NCBI GenBank assembly: GCA_030686995.1
Contig: CM060704.1
Coordinates: 173,473,718 to 173,537,717, forward strand
DNA from: Artemisia argyi
Lineage: Eukaryota > Streptophyta > Magnoliopsida > Asterales > Asteraceae
Direction of reading: 5' to 3'
Length of the DNA: 64,000 nucleotides
Numbering within the stretch: the first letter of the stretch is position 1; each line of letters begins with the position of its first letter. The notes under the pieces are model-generated. The model saw only the letters and a program-made list of their open reading frames with translations. It ran no database searches and was not told the origin of the DNA. This document shows, piece after piece, positions 20,221 to 31,444 of this stretch. Both the position numbers and the translations under genes were made by a program.

Positions 20221-22535
20221 ACAGCAGGGCTGGTTCCCTACAGAACATGTGCGCATTTTTTGGGGACGTCGTTCATGCACTCATGCGTAGGTAACTTTTT
20301 ACCACGTGTAAAACTTTTTAAGGAAATTGCATCCTGTGATTCCAGCAACTTGTTGTCGATACACGTATCGGGTAAATGACTATCATCGCAAGAACAGCAG
20401 ACACCTGGAACCAATCTATTTGGAATATGAAAATAGATATATACCATTTGCATGTCAAACCAAAATGACATGTTTAAAATAAGGTTGCAGCTTGTCGTAA
20501 ATCTTTTTACTTACCTTGGACATGAACATCCACCAAGTTTTTAGACGGACTTTCCATGTCATTACCTTCAGAATGACAAAAGACATTTAGCCCGAATATT
20601 AAACATCAAATATACATTTTAGATTTTGTAAAACATGACAAACAATGTGACACATCAGTGCATCTTGCCGAATCTGTTGTGGCCTTAAGTTGCAAGAGGA
20701 AGAAACACCTATAGGCAATAATTTAAAAAAATAAAAAATAAATAAATAACTGATACTCAAATAGTGAATGAAAATGTATTTTAAAAACATCATGATAACG
20801 CACATCATGCTTCCTATTCACCTTGAATCTGAACGTCAAATAACACAGTGTTAACCACTTATTTGAAATAGGGTATTGAAATCAACTTACACTTTTTATC
20901 TGCTTTAAAAAGTACTTAAATAACCAATCCCGAACACCCTTTTGACTTGGATTTTCCCTTTTATCCAAATGGTGTTTACCTGTATTTGGAATGAGGATGG
21001 TACGCTAACGATGTATAAACATGGAATGAATGAATAACGTGCACAAGTAACCAAAATGTCTGGCCATTTTATGTGAGGCAACGACTGTGGAAAGAGATAT
21101 GATGTCCTTTTCTTTTGGATAAGGAAATAGCAGGCTATGGTTCTTGTAGCTTTCTGTTTCAAGCAGACGTTGAAGTTCCTACTTGTTGTTATTGTACTAA
21201 AATTTAAAATATACAATTAAAAAAGTGTGAAATATGTTCGATTTTGCAACACGTGTAATAAATCACATTTGCTATACCATTGTCTCATTTGTAAATCTTG
21301 TTTGACAGGTCGGTTGATCATTAATACAGAGGATCCGTTCATGCTCAATGAAAGGCATGCATATTTTATAATGCACAATTAACTTACGACTCATGATACT
21401 CAAAACCTAAAAGGGAGAAAGTAGTACCTTGACACCATTTTCCTGCTCTCCAACGGTTCCATAACATACCCAAGGATATATGCTTCATGAGACAAACACA
21501 CTTCCCAACTTTGGTTTGATTAACAGGTGTCTACGCTTCTACAACCTATTATCAAGTAAGGGCTTTAACAAAATAAAATAGAAACTATTAATAGTTTAAC
21601 ATATTTAGATTGTAGTCGGAACATCATATGTTAATTGTGTCAACACAACCTATCATCGACTTTGTAATAGAAAAAAAATTAGAACATTATATGTTAATTG
21701 TGTGAGCTTTTAACATATTTTACATGATAAAGCTCACCCGCGTTCAGAGAGGACTTGCTTCCTGATCCAAAAAAAAAAAAAAAAAACCAACAGCATATGC
21801 ATTACGCGTAAGATATCTTCACACCATAGTAATAAATCTTGTTATTTATCATTCAATGTTAAACATGTTATTAGAAAATAACATGTCTAATAAATTTCCA
21901 GATTCATGCTCATTTGATCCTGCATGTTTACAAAGTTTAGTGGCGTACCTCTGGCCCATTGGCAAATGACTTCAACAGAATATCAATACTGATGAAGTAT
22001 TGCTTGACTGATTTTGCAACTTTGAGAATACAAAAACTGCACATATTAGTAACATGTGTTGATTAAAGAAGTTAAATAAGTAAATAAAAATAGTTTAAAT
22101 CAGCCCCGAACATAGGGGTATCCTTTGTACAAATAGAGGTTACAATAAATTCTATGATCCTTTCTTACAATTCATCATCCTGGGCGAATCCTTCATTAAA
22201 CACACATTATAAGAAACATGATAGATCACACTAAACATCAACTATTAAGTAAATATAAAATTTTGTTAAAAAAACATACCTTTGGATTAATTGTGTTGTG
22301 TGAATTATGGTTCTCAACTAATATTTTGAAAGTGATACGATCTCAATAAAAATCGACACAACTCATAATATGAGCCGTGGAACCAAACCATAAAAATTCA
22401 TGATATTAGGGCAGAATGGCAGGGGTGTTATGTTTACTGATCGCGCATATATTTTTGTTGGGCTTAGGGTTTTTTTTAAAGTAAAACTCTACTTGCACCG
22501 TTTATAAATTATAAGTTGCAGAATACATACCAAGT
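20221..22535 (-). pseudogene. exon-like fragments of unidentified gene(s)
   Basis: Several short minus-strand frames read like exons separated by AT-rich introns: VPGVCCSCDDSHLPDTCIDN (about 20410-20350), EGNDMESPSKNLVDVHVQG (about 20570-20515), SYKNHSLLFPYPKEKD (about 21145-21100), VCLSHEAYILGYVMEPLESR (about 21500-21440) and KQYFISIDILLKSFANGPEV (about 22000-21950). They share strand and spacing and may be one multi-exon gene fragment, but I do not recognise the family. The first, with paired cysteines, could be a zinc-binding piece. The lack of a continuous ORF suggests captured, inactive DNA. Confidence 0.35.
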
Positions 22536-22622
22536 GATGTGTTGGTCTAGTGGTAAAGATGTATATGTAACATGTTTACAACCCATGTTCGAATCTTGTA
22601 AAATTCTTTTTGAAAAAAAAAA
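22536..22622 (+). repeat. tRNA-derived SINE-like sequence
   Basis: GTTGGTCTAGTGGTAAAG resembles a pol III A box, and about 40 bp later CATGTTCGAATCTT resembles a B box. The piece ends in a run of ten A at about 22613. It does not fold as a full tRNA, and no clear target duplication was found, so this is a SINE-type remnant and not a tRNA gene. Confidence 0.45.
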
Positions 22623-22803
22623 TCCGAATTTAAAATAAATGCTTTAAGATTTCCGAAATTAATTATAAAAATACAAAATAAATTATAAAAACTAAATTTA
22701 AAAAATTGCTTACATGGCGACAATGTGATGACATGGCAGATAATGAATTACTGGGCAATGAGGTGGCGTTTACGTGCCATTATCTACGTGTAACGCCTCC
22801 TGT

Positions 22804-22811
<8 letters not shown>

Positions 22812-22888
<77 letters not shown>
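22812..22888. repeat. (TA)n microsatellite at right insertion junction
   Basis: Pure TA run matching the one at 4063-4140; gypsy LTR sequence resumes immediately after it. Confidence 0.95.
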
Positions 22889-22891
<3 letters not shown>

Positions 22892-25114
22892 AATATTTAA
22901 ACATGATATGAAATAATAAAAAAAAAATATATAAAATAAATAAGAATGATAAATAAATTTAGTCTTTGTCTCCTTTTCCAATTTTTACCATTTTTACACT
23001 TAACGATACTTGCGTTACACCGTTAGTCCTTTATATATATATATTTCAACTATAGTCCTCTACTTTGTCCAAAAGTCCATACAAACCTTCTAATATTTAT
23101 TTTTATCACATTTTATCCTTAAATTTCTGTATTTACAGGTTTAGTCCTTGATTTTCAATATTTACACATTTAGTCCTTCTAGGTGTCGTCGCGTTACATT
23201 TTTAGTCCAATTTTGTAAAAATGATTATGGAACTTTTCTAAAATTTTCCGAAGCTTATTTATTAGGTTACAAGCTTATTTTAACTGCTTATTCATTTAAA
23301 AGCTTATTTTTATAGCTTATGGGCCTAGTTCGAACAAACTTAAGGCCCGTTAAGATTTTTGGAGGCGAGGGCATGGAAAAAGTTTTGGGCTTGGCTTTGG
23401 ACCATTTTTAGGATTCTAAAAACATATCTTATAGGCCCAGTGGGCTTACGGATTTTAAACGCTTAGTGGGCTTTAGTTAAGCCCACTCGACAATAATGAA
23501 ATTTTTATAAAGATTTTTAGTTTTGATACTCGGTTCATGTACATTCAAAAGGGGTCGTTTAAGATGTCAAAACGTGATTATTTTTACATGTTGTCTACAT
23601 GAAAACTTTAGTTTGCTAGGTGGTCTATGACGTCGTGAAAAGATATGGTACCATTGTTAAGCTAAATTTTAAGTTATACGTGTGTTTAGTGGTATGATTA
23701 GGTCGGTATATAAACTTGAAAATTAACAAAATATTACTAAGTGTTATTCATTTGTTATATTGATGGATGTAGCTTTAAAATGAATGCATGACATGATTAA
23801 TACGTTACAACTAATATGAATGGTGTGTGCTTCGTGATTCCTAAGCCATCCAAGATAGAGGCAAACCACGTTTCGTGTACTAACAAAAATTATATAAGTG
23901 AATTTAACGTGCAAAGTGTAGACTTGTAAAACAAAGTATACGAATTGCATGAAAACATGAAGTCGTATAAAATGAATTAAAAACAAACGCAAAAGACTTA
24001 CAAACACTTCTAAGGTGAACTAGAGTCGAGCTAGGAAGAAAGAAACATAAGAATTCACTTCAAACAATATAACCCGATCGTTATATTAATTTCTTTGAAC
24101 CCGAAATCTTTCCTTTGCTTCCAATAATTTACCACGACTTCTAAGTCTTTCAAACACAGTTCGTAGGACACATTTACTAAGTGAAAGAGTGTGTGAAAAC
24201 AATATGAAGAGTATGCATGCATGGACGTACTATATATATACTAATATATCTATTTAGTAGAAAATTTCAATGTAACTTCTAGATACACTATATCATGTCA
24301 GTAACTAATTCCTAGGTAGGGTTTTATATTGTTTTAAGATAGTGTGTGAGTGCATAAAATATGGAAAGTGTTGGGTGATTCATTGCCCTATGTCGACCAC
24401 ATTTATATTCATACATACGATTCATAAATCGTTTACTACTCGTACAAACTTGATCATCCTTAACATTTGAGCTTAGAATCATCCTAGGAATAATATTAGG
24501 AACGTGTAGAAACAAACTAGATTCAAAACGGTTAAGTTTTGAATATAGTTCAAATCGGTTTGGTGTTTAAGGTTCGATTACTTTGCCACTTAAAAGTATA
24601 TCAAAACTCATCGTAGGAACACGAGACTTGACACACTAATAGTTGGCTAGTAGGGTAACGAGATGGGAAAATAAAATTCGTACGTCGTGTGTAAAAATTA
24701 GAAATAAACGAGGCGTTTTGGGGGACTCTTGAACTAGTCGATCGGATTAAAACTAACTAATATTGGATTTTGGGCTAATTGGTGTGGGCTTAGGAATAGT
24801 GAAATTGGATTGGGCCGAAAATTATTAAGGGTCCGGTTTGAGTTAATTAGGTAATTAGGAATTCTAATTATATTTAATAAATATAATTAGTATTATGATT
24901 TAGGTTTAGGATTAAATAAAGATTTTAAGTTTCGTGTAACGTGTCGAGGATTAATTCCGTCATTTCGTGAATTATATTATTTTGTGAAAATCGCCAAAAT
25001 AATATAATAAGAAAAATTTTAAATTTTTCCGAGAAAATGGGAATTAGAAACGGTAACGAAAGATTATTTATTTATTAACGATTTGATTACAAGAAATTTT
25101 TACAAGGTTCTACA
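22889..25114 (-). repeat. gypsy element 1, 5' LTR, right segment
   Basis: The LTR resumes here, matching 37180-39536 and 43520-45894 through blocks such as TAGTCCTTCTAGGTGTCGTC, GCGTTACATTTTTAGTCC and the AGCTTATT-rich stretch. It ends GGTTCTACA at 25114. On the minus strand this is the LTR start, so its promoter lies here. The adjacent bases 25115-25119 (CCGGT) should be the target duplication, but the other copy is outside the window. Confidence 0.85.
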
Positions 25115-26175
25115 CCGGTGTAAATTATGTTCACCTTTTGTTGGAGCAAGAGCATCTACTCAACTTTCAACATTTTGTATTGAAATGTTAATATGTTAAT
25201 ATAATTTGTATAACAGTAAAAGGTTTACATTATTGATTGTGTTTTTGTGATTACATAATAAGAATTGCATATGTATTTATAATAAATTTATAGCTTATTA
25301 AACAAGTATATCAAACCATAAAACTAATGGATTCAAACTCACAATTAGATTTTGGCCAACTAACCTAATCATCTAACAGTCCCTCGCATTTTGAAACAGA
25401 GTTGTTCGAAAGGACAAACTGGAATATATGTTGAAAGCTAGATCTTCTTTTCTACTATCATCTTCTTTATTGTTTAATTGAACGGAAACATAATCATATT
25501 TGGTGGCATAGTTTTTTATTGCTTGCTGTTTTTACTTTTGCATTACACTTATTTTTACATCATTGCTTGCTTTGCCTTTAGGTATGAGCGGCAATTTTGC
25601 GACCAACTATTTTCGGAAAACGATAATGATTGGAAACTTTATAAACAGGTAGGCTTAGCTCTATCCTATGCAGCTCCAGTTGTGTCATGTTTGTTTCGTG
25701 TACAATGGTTTGTTCAATCAGTTTGCTTGGTTTCTAATCATTCTTGAAACGTTAATCCTATTTTTTGCTCTTAAGGTGCTTGATGAATGTTTGTGCACCA
25801 GAGGCTGTCAATGATGGTTCTTGGACGGGAAACCTGTGTTCTAAACTTCAAATGAGATGGTGAAAGTGAGAAGGTCAGTATCCACAGATGGTTCAGTGGT
25901 TTGGTTCAGCCGTTCAGTGGCTTGGTTCAGTGGCAAGCTGAATTGCTTACAATGTGCTCACGTTACTCTCTCTTTACTGAACCAAAATAACACGCTTATA
26001 AATGAATGTGGAGATTCGGGTAATGTCTTATTTCAAACGGGTAAAAAACAAGTTTTGCCAAACATAGCCTTAGATAAGCATACCTTTAAACTGCCTTGTG
26101 AAGTAGAAAAGAACCACCTAAAAATTTTAGTCGTGTTGTTGTTTTTCTTCTCTATTTTGTGCGTTTTGCCTAACA
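25115..26175. other. unassigned flank, possible exon remnants
   Basis: On the plus strand, YERQFCDQLFSENDNDWKLY (about 25583-25642) is followed by GTAGG, like an exon end. The 109-codon frame at 25857-26186 shows no motif. No family is recognised, and the sequence could be a decayed gene. Confidence 0.3.
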
Positions 26176-26183
26176 GTTTATGT

Positions 26184-26719
26184 TAGGGCTGTAAACGAAC
26201 CGGACGAACACGAACGGAGCCCTGTTCATGTTCATTCATTTAATTTTAACCGGACAAATAAACGGACACGGATGCTTAAACGGACGAATTTTCTTGTTCA
26301 TGTTCGTTTATTAAGAAAATGAATTGTTCATGTTCGTTTATGTTCGTTCATTAAGACACTAAACGAACATAAATGAAAATAGACAAACAAACATAAACTT
26401 TATTGAATTCTTCACAATACATTGTTTTATAAGTGTTGTTTTGTTTAAACAAACCAACTTTTAATATTATAAAATTAAAAGATATGATATATGAACATAA
26501 ATAGATAAATAAACATAAACGAACTTTAACGAACGCCTAATCGGACGTTCACGAACATAAATGAACGAACGAGATCTTTGTTCATGTTCGTCCATTTAAC
26601 TAAACGAACGTAAAATATTGTTCATGTTCGTTCATTTAATAAACGAACGAACATAAACGAACTTTTTACCGAGCGGTTCATGAAATGTTCACTGAACGTT
26701 CAGTTCGTTTACAGCCCTA
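26184..26719. mobile_element. hAT-type MITE / foldback, 536 bp
   Basis: The terminal inverted repeats are TAGGGCTGTAAACGAAC at the left and its complement GTTCGTTTACAGCCCTA at the right. The flanks are GTTTATGT (26176-26183) and CTTTATGT (26720-26727), an 8-bp target duplication with one mismatch, as for hAT elements. The interior is built of GTTCATGTTCGTTY-type repeats in both orientations and could fold extensively. There is no ORF, so it is non-autonomous. Confidence 0.85.
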
Positions 26720-26727
26720 CTTTATGT

Positions 26728-27282
26728 AGAAATAGATAATGTCTGTTTGTGTTGTAACATTACCGATAGTAGAATATTATAGTTAATTAGGATTAGAAAA
26801 CGTTGGGACTTAATGCGGATATTCTTTTAAAATTGATACTGAGGTTGGCTTGAGTTGAGGTACTCATCTACTTAGTTAAAAGTTTGACGCTTTTGAAATA
26901 AGTTATCATTACTTTAGCATTTATTACATGTTAATTGTTCAAAACATACATATTTTAGACTATTTTGGCCATTCTTTAATCATTTGACATAATATTAACT
27001 AAAATTTTATGTCTAAGCTTCGTGCGTGCACGAGCGTTATACCTCAATATCAAATTTTAAACATAACAAAGTTTTGCATCAAGAATCAATCTTTTATCTT
27101 AAATATTGGAAACCCATTAACCAAAGCACCACTCAAACCCCCACATGCATTTATAACAAAAAGTCATCAAAAGTGATCAAGATTTATTATTTTGGCCATT
27201 CTTTCATAATTTGTATACCGTAAACAATTGTACGTCTTTGTCAAATTATTTATTAAGTACTAAATTATAGACTCGCGAAATT
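26728..27282. other. no recognisable feature
   Basis: AT-rich sequence. A short frame at 27026-27223 has no motif. A 14-bp palindromic stretch around 27022 (CGTGCGTGCACGAG) is noted among the rejected items. Confidence 0.3.
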
Positions 27283-27371
27283 GCGGGTGGCAAAAAAATT
27301 CCATTATATGTAGTATATTTCGCTGGTGGCAAAAAAAATGTATATATTCCACGGGTGGCAAAAAAAATTCC
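27283..27371 (+). repeat. three copies of a GGTGGCAAAAAAA unit
   Basis: GGTGGCAAAAAAA occurs at about 27285, 27324 and 27354. The first and third are followed by ATTCCATTATATGTARTATA. The unit is about 35 bp with imperfect spacing and no known function. Confidence 0.75.
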
Positions 27372-27540
27372 ATTATATGTAATATACTTAACAAAGTAAG
27401 TTACATATTGAAGTACTAACATTAGATGTTCTACAAAGAGAGTGTACTTGAAGCTTAAATATCTCATATTCAAACCATGTAAAGCATGTATTTCCTTAAC
27501 ATAGAGAGATTACATGGTACATTATGGTCTTTTTTTGGAC

Positions 27541-27618
27541 AACCACTATGTATTTTCTATACCATACCCTGCCCCGGCGGGATTGGGTATGTTGTTATTG
27601 TTATTGTTGTTGCACTCC
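27541..27618 (+). repeat. possible RTE-type LINE or SINE 3' tail
   Basis: CCGGCGGGATTGGGTATGTT runs into a (TTGTTA)/(TTG)n tail. Plant RTE LINEs and their SINE partners often end in GGGTA..GTTGTTGTTG. Only the last 70-80 bp is present. Confidence 0.35.
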
Positions 27619-28869
27619 AAATAGGGATGAGTAATGCGTGAACTGATCGCCTTGGTCAAATTCCTTATGTTTGTGCAAGATCACCCATACCAACTTTCAT
27701 AGCCTGAAATGTCGAAGTAGACAAACATCCTTATATAAGCCTCTATGTTTTGTTTAATTCAACATAATTCATCTTATGATATAAACACCAACAATAGACT
27801 GCATATTAGCATGGAAAAAATTATAAAAATAAAAAATAAAACAGAAATCTATTAATGGTTCTTGAGACATCCCCTACAACACTCCTTATAAGCTGAAATA
27901 AGCCATAAGCCGGCTAAATAAGCCTAAACAAACACCGATTTACACACTCGAAATCAAATAGTGATACAATTCATAATTGTATAAGATAAATCATATCTAA
28001 ATCCACCCTTAAAACACTCTAAATCAAATAGTAATACAATTCATAATTGTTTTAGATAAATTGTATTCAAATCCAGTGAAAACTATATATGAAAAACAAA
28101 AACTATATAAATAAACAAAATAAAAACCATAGTTACAAATTATAAATAAATTTAATATTAACAAATTTAGAAAAAAAAATCCGTGCGTACACGGGTATTA
28201 TAACGAGTGTCACATGGCATTGTTTTAGGAAGTCGTCATCTACTAATACTTAATTAGTCATATTAGAGGAAAAATACGAAGCCATGTCTATATTAGTTGG
28301 GATTATAACAATTCATTTGTCTTATTAGTTGGGATTAAATAATGTGAAAACCATGATGAATGCATAATTTTGCACATGCTGGTTTTCATACTCGTTCGAC
28401 ACAAAAACAAATCTTGTTATGCATTTTTGTTCCAAAAAAAAAAAAAAAAAAGAAAGAAGATAATTTTAAGATTTAGGGGGAATTGCATATATACCCACTA
28501 AAACATAAATATTTGCATATTTCCTCAAAACACAAATTTTTAATGCACAATGTACAATGATGTTTAAGCATGTTTTGGGTATATATGCAAATATGCAACT
28601 TTTATTGGGTATATATGTAATTGCCCCTAAGATTTAACGTCTGATCGACACAATGTAAGTCACCTCATTTAAATGACATATTGTTATTTCTATTGATAAA
28701 TATAATACTCTTATCGTTTTTTTGTTAACACTCAAACCTTTATGTAAGAAGATATCGCTTATAGAACCAAAAATAAATAATAATCACCATATTTATAAAT
28801 TTCGTTTAACCTCATTTATGGAATGTAAATACACATATACCACAGAAATGAGTACAGTATATAAATGTA
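27619..28869. other. unassigned; part resembles the downstream repeat array
   Basis: 28200-28420 and 28640-28690 show similarity to 31250-31340, 54150-54220 and 57590-57720 (for example GTGTCATGGCATTGTTATAA and GCACA.GCTGGTTTT blocks). This may be the left edge of the tandem array. No ORF is supported. Confidence 0.4.
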
Positions 28870-29300
28870 GTTATAGATTTTTTTTTGGGACAACTTTTAT
28901 AACCAAGCTCTAACAAGGAGCTAGAGCCACAAACACAAAGAATTACAAAGAGTTTTAACACCAACATAGGGTTTGTAAGAAATCTATCCAATTACATCTC
29001 AACTTTTTATCCTATTAGACATCCAAAAAAAGCTTGAGATACAATAAAATCGAAAATCAAGTCCTTCTTAGGCTTGTGGACGCCAAAAACCGTCTCATTT
29101 ATGAACCTCCAAATACTCCAAGCCGCGGTAATCACAACGTTGTACGATCCCTTCTTTTGAATTTCCGAAATCTTGAGATTATCCACCCAACCTAGCAAGT
29201 CCTTCATCGACAACAAGTGCGGAATGTCCATATCCCACCATCGACCAATTTTTCTCCATATTCCATAGCAACCTGGCAACTCAAGAAAATGTGGCTACTT
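28870..29300 (-). mobile_element. 5'-truncated L1 LINE tail
   Basis: The minus strand encodes YGIWRKIGRWWDMDIPHLLS and, further on, VITAAWSIWRFINETVFGVH and KPKKDLIFDFIVSQAFF. This is the C-terminal zf-RVT/tail region of plant L1 ORF2 proteins. After the ORF a 3' UTR of about 100 bp ends in a poly(A) tail (plus-strand T run at 28869-28877). The RT and endonuclease domains are missing through the usual 5' truncation, so it is non-functional. No clear target duplication was found. Confidence 0.8.
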
Positions 29301-29525
29301 GTGTTTCGATTATAACGATTGATGTAGACTCTTAACTCAATAACGAATAGAATAGGATTGATGTAGACTCTTAGCAGGTCGACACCGACATGCTATTTGT
29401 GTTTCGATTATAATATGTGGACTAAGACATATATCATCTTTACGTCGACTAAACGAAATAAGGCTTGTATATTGATCATTTTTCACCTAAGATATATACA
29501 CTTCTTCTTGCTTTGATTTATCTCG

Positions 29526-29528
<3 letters not shown>

Positions 29529-29567
<39 letters not shown>
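29529..29567. repeat. poly(T) tract
   Basis: A run of 39 T in array unit I. It may be the tail of a minus-strand retroposed piece, but no body is recognised. Confidence 0.9.
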
Positions 29568-29613
29568 CAAGTTGCCATTGGCCCATTTCTTTAAGTCATG
29601 TATTCATCAACAC

Positions 29614-29796
29614 ACCAGGCTTTCAAAGTCCTTCAATGAAGGTTTCTACCCATTAGGGTTCGAATCTGGAGAAGACAGGGTTTACTTCAAATTAAGTGTC
29701 GTGCCTTCGGGCGGCTTAAGTTGAAGGTTTTCCCCCCATCGGGTTTCGAATTGGTCAAGGATTTCTCCGAAAGAACCGTTCCAAAAAAAAAAAAAA
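29614..29796 (+). mobile_element. SINE with perfect target-site duplication
   Basis: This 183-bp element ends in a poly(A) tail of 14 bases and is flanked by TGTATTCATCAACAC at 29599-29613 and 29797-29811 (15/15; 16 if the A before each copy is counted). A pol III B-box-like GGTTCGAATCT lies at 29657-29667. A second, TTCGAATTGG, occurs later in a CCCCATCGGGTTTCG block. There is no coding capacity; it would be mobilised by a LINE. The perfect duplication means a fairly recent insertion. Confidence 0.88.
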
Positions 29797-30372
29797 TGTA
29801 TTCATCAACACAGGTAAAATAAAATTTATCTTCTTTAAGAGTTACTCTTGACAAAAAAAACGATTGTGTGATTTCATAAATAAAATCAACGTCAGCAAAA
29901 AAAAAAAGATATCCATATAAATTTTTAGCTGGTAATTGCAACTCAAAAATAAACAATATGGTTTTCGTTCTACAAACAAAACCGGGAAAAAAAATAATAA
30001 ATAAACTATTTGTTGTCGCTACGATATAAATTTGAATTACACACAAATAATAAGCACACCTCCATTTGCACCTGAAATATTACCAATGAACTACCGTTGA
30101 TCCACCAACAGACCAACACAGAATCACCTGTAACCTGATTGATTGTCGTCATATTAGCTTATTTAATATTTACACAAGACATAAGGGACGTACACGCAGA
30201 AACGATTGTTACCTTTAAATCACACTAACAAATACATATAAACTTAAATAAATAAGTACATACACATCGGCGTGCCTCTATTCAGTCGAATAATATAAAC
30301 AATTGTCGTAACGCGAGTAAATTGGTTTCAATTTGCTATTATCATTTTCAAATACGCATAAACGAAATCGCT

Positions 30373-30425
30373 GTGAATAAATATCAATTTTACTTTATTT
30401 TGTGAATAAAATTGATATCTATCAC
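30373..30425 (-). repeat. AT-rich stem-loop, array unit I
   Basis: The arms GTGAATAAATATCAATTTTA and TAAAATTGATATCTATCAC pair over about 18 bp around a 14-base loop. Related stem-loops occur at the same place in the sister units. Confidence 0.75.
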
Positions 30426-30543
30426 ATGCAGTTTTATAAAATGTTTTACTGTAACTAATATTGGAACACAAAATTAAACCATATGAACAGCTTGGCTAGG
30501 AAGCAAAAGAACATATGTTTTTTTTCAACTGTTTGGCCTCTCA

Positions 30544-30593
30544 TTATATAACACTCTACGCGTTTGTCCATTTGGTTATGAGGCAATGTGGGA
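30544..30593 (-). promoter_or_regulatory. USE plus TATA, snRNA-type promoter, unit I
   Basis: On the minus strand TCCCACATTG (30593-30584) is followed after 33 bp by TATATAA (30550-30544). The plant snRNA upstream sequence element is RTCCCACATCG, and spacing of this length is typical of the Pol II-transcribed snRNAs. No known snRNA sequence follows. Confidence 0.55.
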
Positions 30594-30850
30594 TGCAAAC
30601 ACTATTGAGAATGATAATCCACTCCACCGAAAGAAAAAACGAAACTAACATTGTTTTGCATTTTTCCGAGTCTCCAATTTAACGTCATCAAGGTCTCTCG
30701 ATTCATCGACCAGTTCCAAGCTAGAAAGTACTCGATATCTTTATCACTGCTCCCGAACTTGGTTTTTGCTCCTTGTTACTTTCCAAACACTTAAGTCATG
30801 AGTGTTTAAGTATATGTAAGTTTCTTAGTTAAGGATTTATTATTTTTTTA

Positions 30851-31037
30851 TTTTTTTGTATACAAAAGGCATGCACATACATAAGATCTAATGTCATGAA
30901 ATGTAGAAAAACCATTAAATTTTATCAAAGTAAATAATCAACTTTGTAGCTAATATAATGACTTAGAGCATGCGGTATGGTCACTTAGTACCCTCACGTG
31001 GTGCCACATGCAAAGTGAGTGAATTCACATTGCACCA

Positions 31038-31081
<44 letters not shown>

Positions 31082-31432
31082 AGGTGGTGTTTTAATTGAG
31101 TATACTGGGTTCAGAAAAGAATGACATAACTTGAGTTATTAGTGAATGAGTATTTTGATATGTAAATGAGAAATTTGAAAAGTTGAAATGGCGAAACGGC
31201 TAAAACCACCAACACACTATGCTTTTGTTGCCATGTGAGGAGTTCCTTGTGATAATACACATGTGTGTCATGGCATTGTTATAAGAAGTCGTCAACTAGT
31301 TTTGATAGTTTCACCATTTGTTTTATTGTTTGTGGTCAATGACTATTAAGTTTATGGTTAAATAAATAAATAAATAAATAATAAAATTCTATACAGTTTT
31401 CTACTTAGTTAAAGTAAAAAGATGACCAAAAG
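30851..31432. other. unassigned; poly(T) 31040-31080
   Basis: AT-rich with one long T tract. 31235-31340 matches 54140-54220 (GATAATACACATGTGTGTCA block), so it is part of the array background. Confidence 0.45.
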
Positions 31433-31444
31433 TTGCTTTGTATT

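Larger units (their letters stand above)
4146..22811 (-). mobile_element. Helitron-like insertion carrying many gene fragments (non-autonomous)
   Basis: About 18.7 kb of foreign DNA interrupts the gypsy LTR at its TA tract. On the minus strand its end at 4146 is a standard plant Helitron 3' terminus: a GC-rich 8-bp hairpin, a short spacer, then CTAG followed by T. The interior holds partial, intron-containing pieces of unrelated genes, all on the minus strand (ankyrin, ABCG, HSP70, pectate lyase, UBX/SEP protein). That is the pattern known for gene-capturing Helitrons. No Rep/helicase ORF is seen. The expected 5' TC end is not recognisable at the right junction, so the right limit and the single-element reading are inferences. 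A 7.75-kb LTR element (8230-15982) inserted later. Confidence 0.6.
1..25114 (-). mobile_element. Ty3/gypsy element 1, 5' part, LTR split by a large insertion
   Basis: Read on the minus strand the order is 5' LTR, tRNA-iMet-type PBS (2937-2948), an upstream ORF, gag with zinc knuckles, and the start of pol (protease), which leaves the window at base 1. The LTR starts TGTAACACC at 2952 (plus) and ends TACA at 25114, but 4146-22811 is foreign DNA, so the LTR itself is about 3.5 kb. It matches the LTRs of the element at 35391-45894 block by block on both sides of the insertion. Long LTRs and the gag type suggest a Tekay/Del-like chromovirus, but the chromodomain would lie outside the window, so the clade is an inference. 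The 3' LTR and second target-site copy are not visible. Confidence 0.88.
29320..30850 (-). repeat. tandem array unit I
   Basis: This is the best-kept copy of the local array. From left to right it holds: a GATGTAGACTCTTAGCAGGT block (29350-29510, small stem-loop GATGTCG/CGACATC in sister copies); a SINE insertion (29614-29796); a conserved block with AACGATTGTTACCTTTAAAT (29815-30360); an AT-rich stem-loop (30373-30425); the USE/TATA pair (30544-30593); and a conserved upstream segment to 30850. Sister units lie at 33640-34830, 46780-54120, 55800-56600, 57500-60520 and 61540-61929. Confidence 0.75.

Noticed and set aside
22536..22622. tRNA gene
   Set aside because: Box-like motifs are present, but the acceptor and anticodon stems do not form, and a poly(A) tail follows; SINE-like instead.
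22706..22981. ORFs with long Ile-Tyr runs on both strands (also at 59208-59450 and 59676-59870)
   Set aside because: These are translations of TA microsatellites.
27015..28215. Second Helitron suggested by hairpins CGTGCGTGCACG (27022) and CCGTGCGTACACGG (28181)
   Set aside because: Neither hairpin is followed at the right distance by CTRR next to T with a matching 5' TC end; similarity between the two is noted only.
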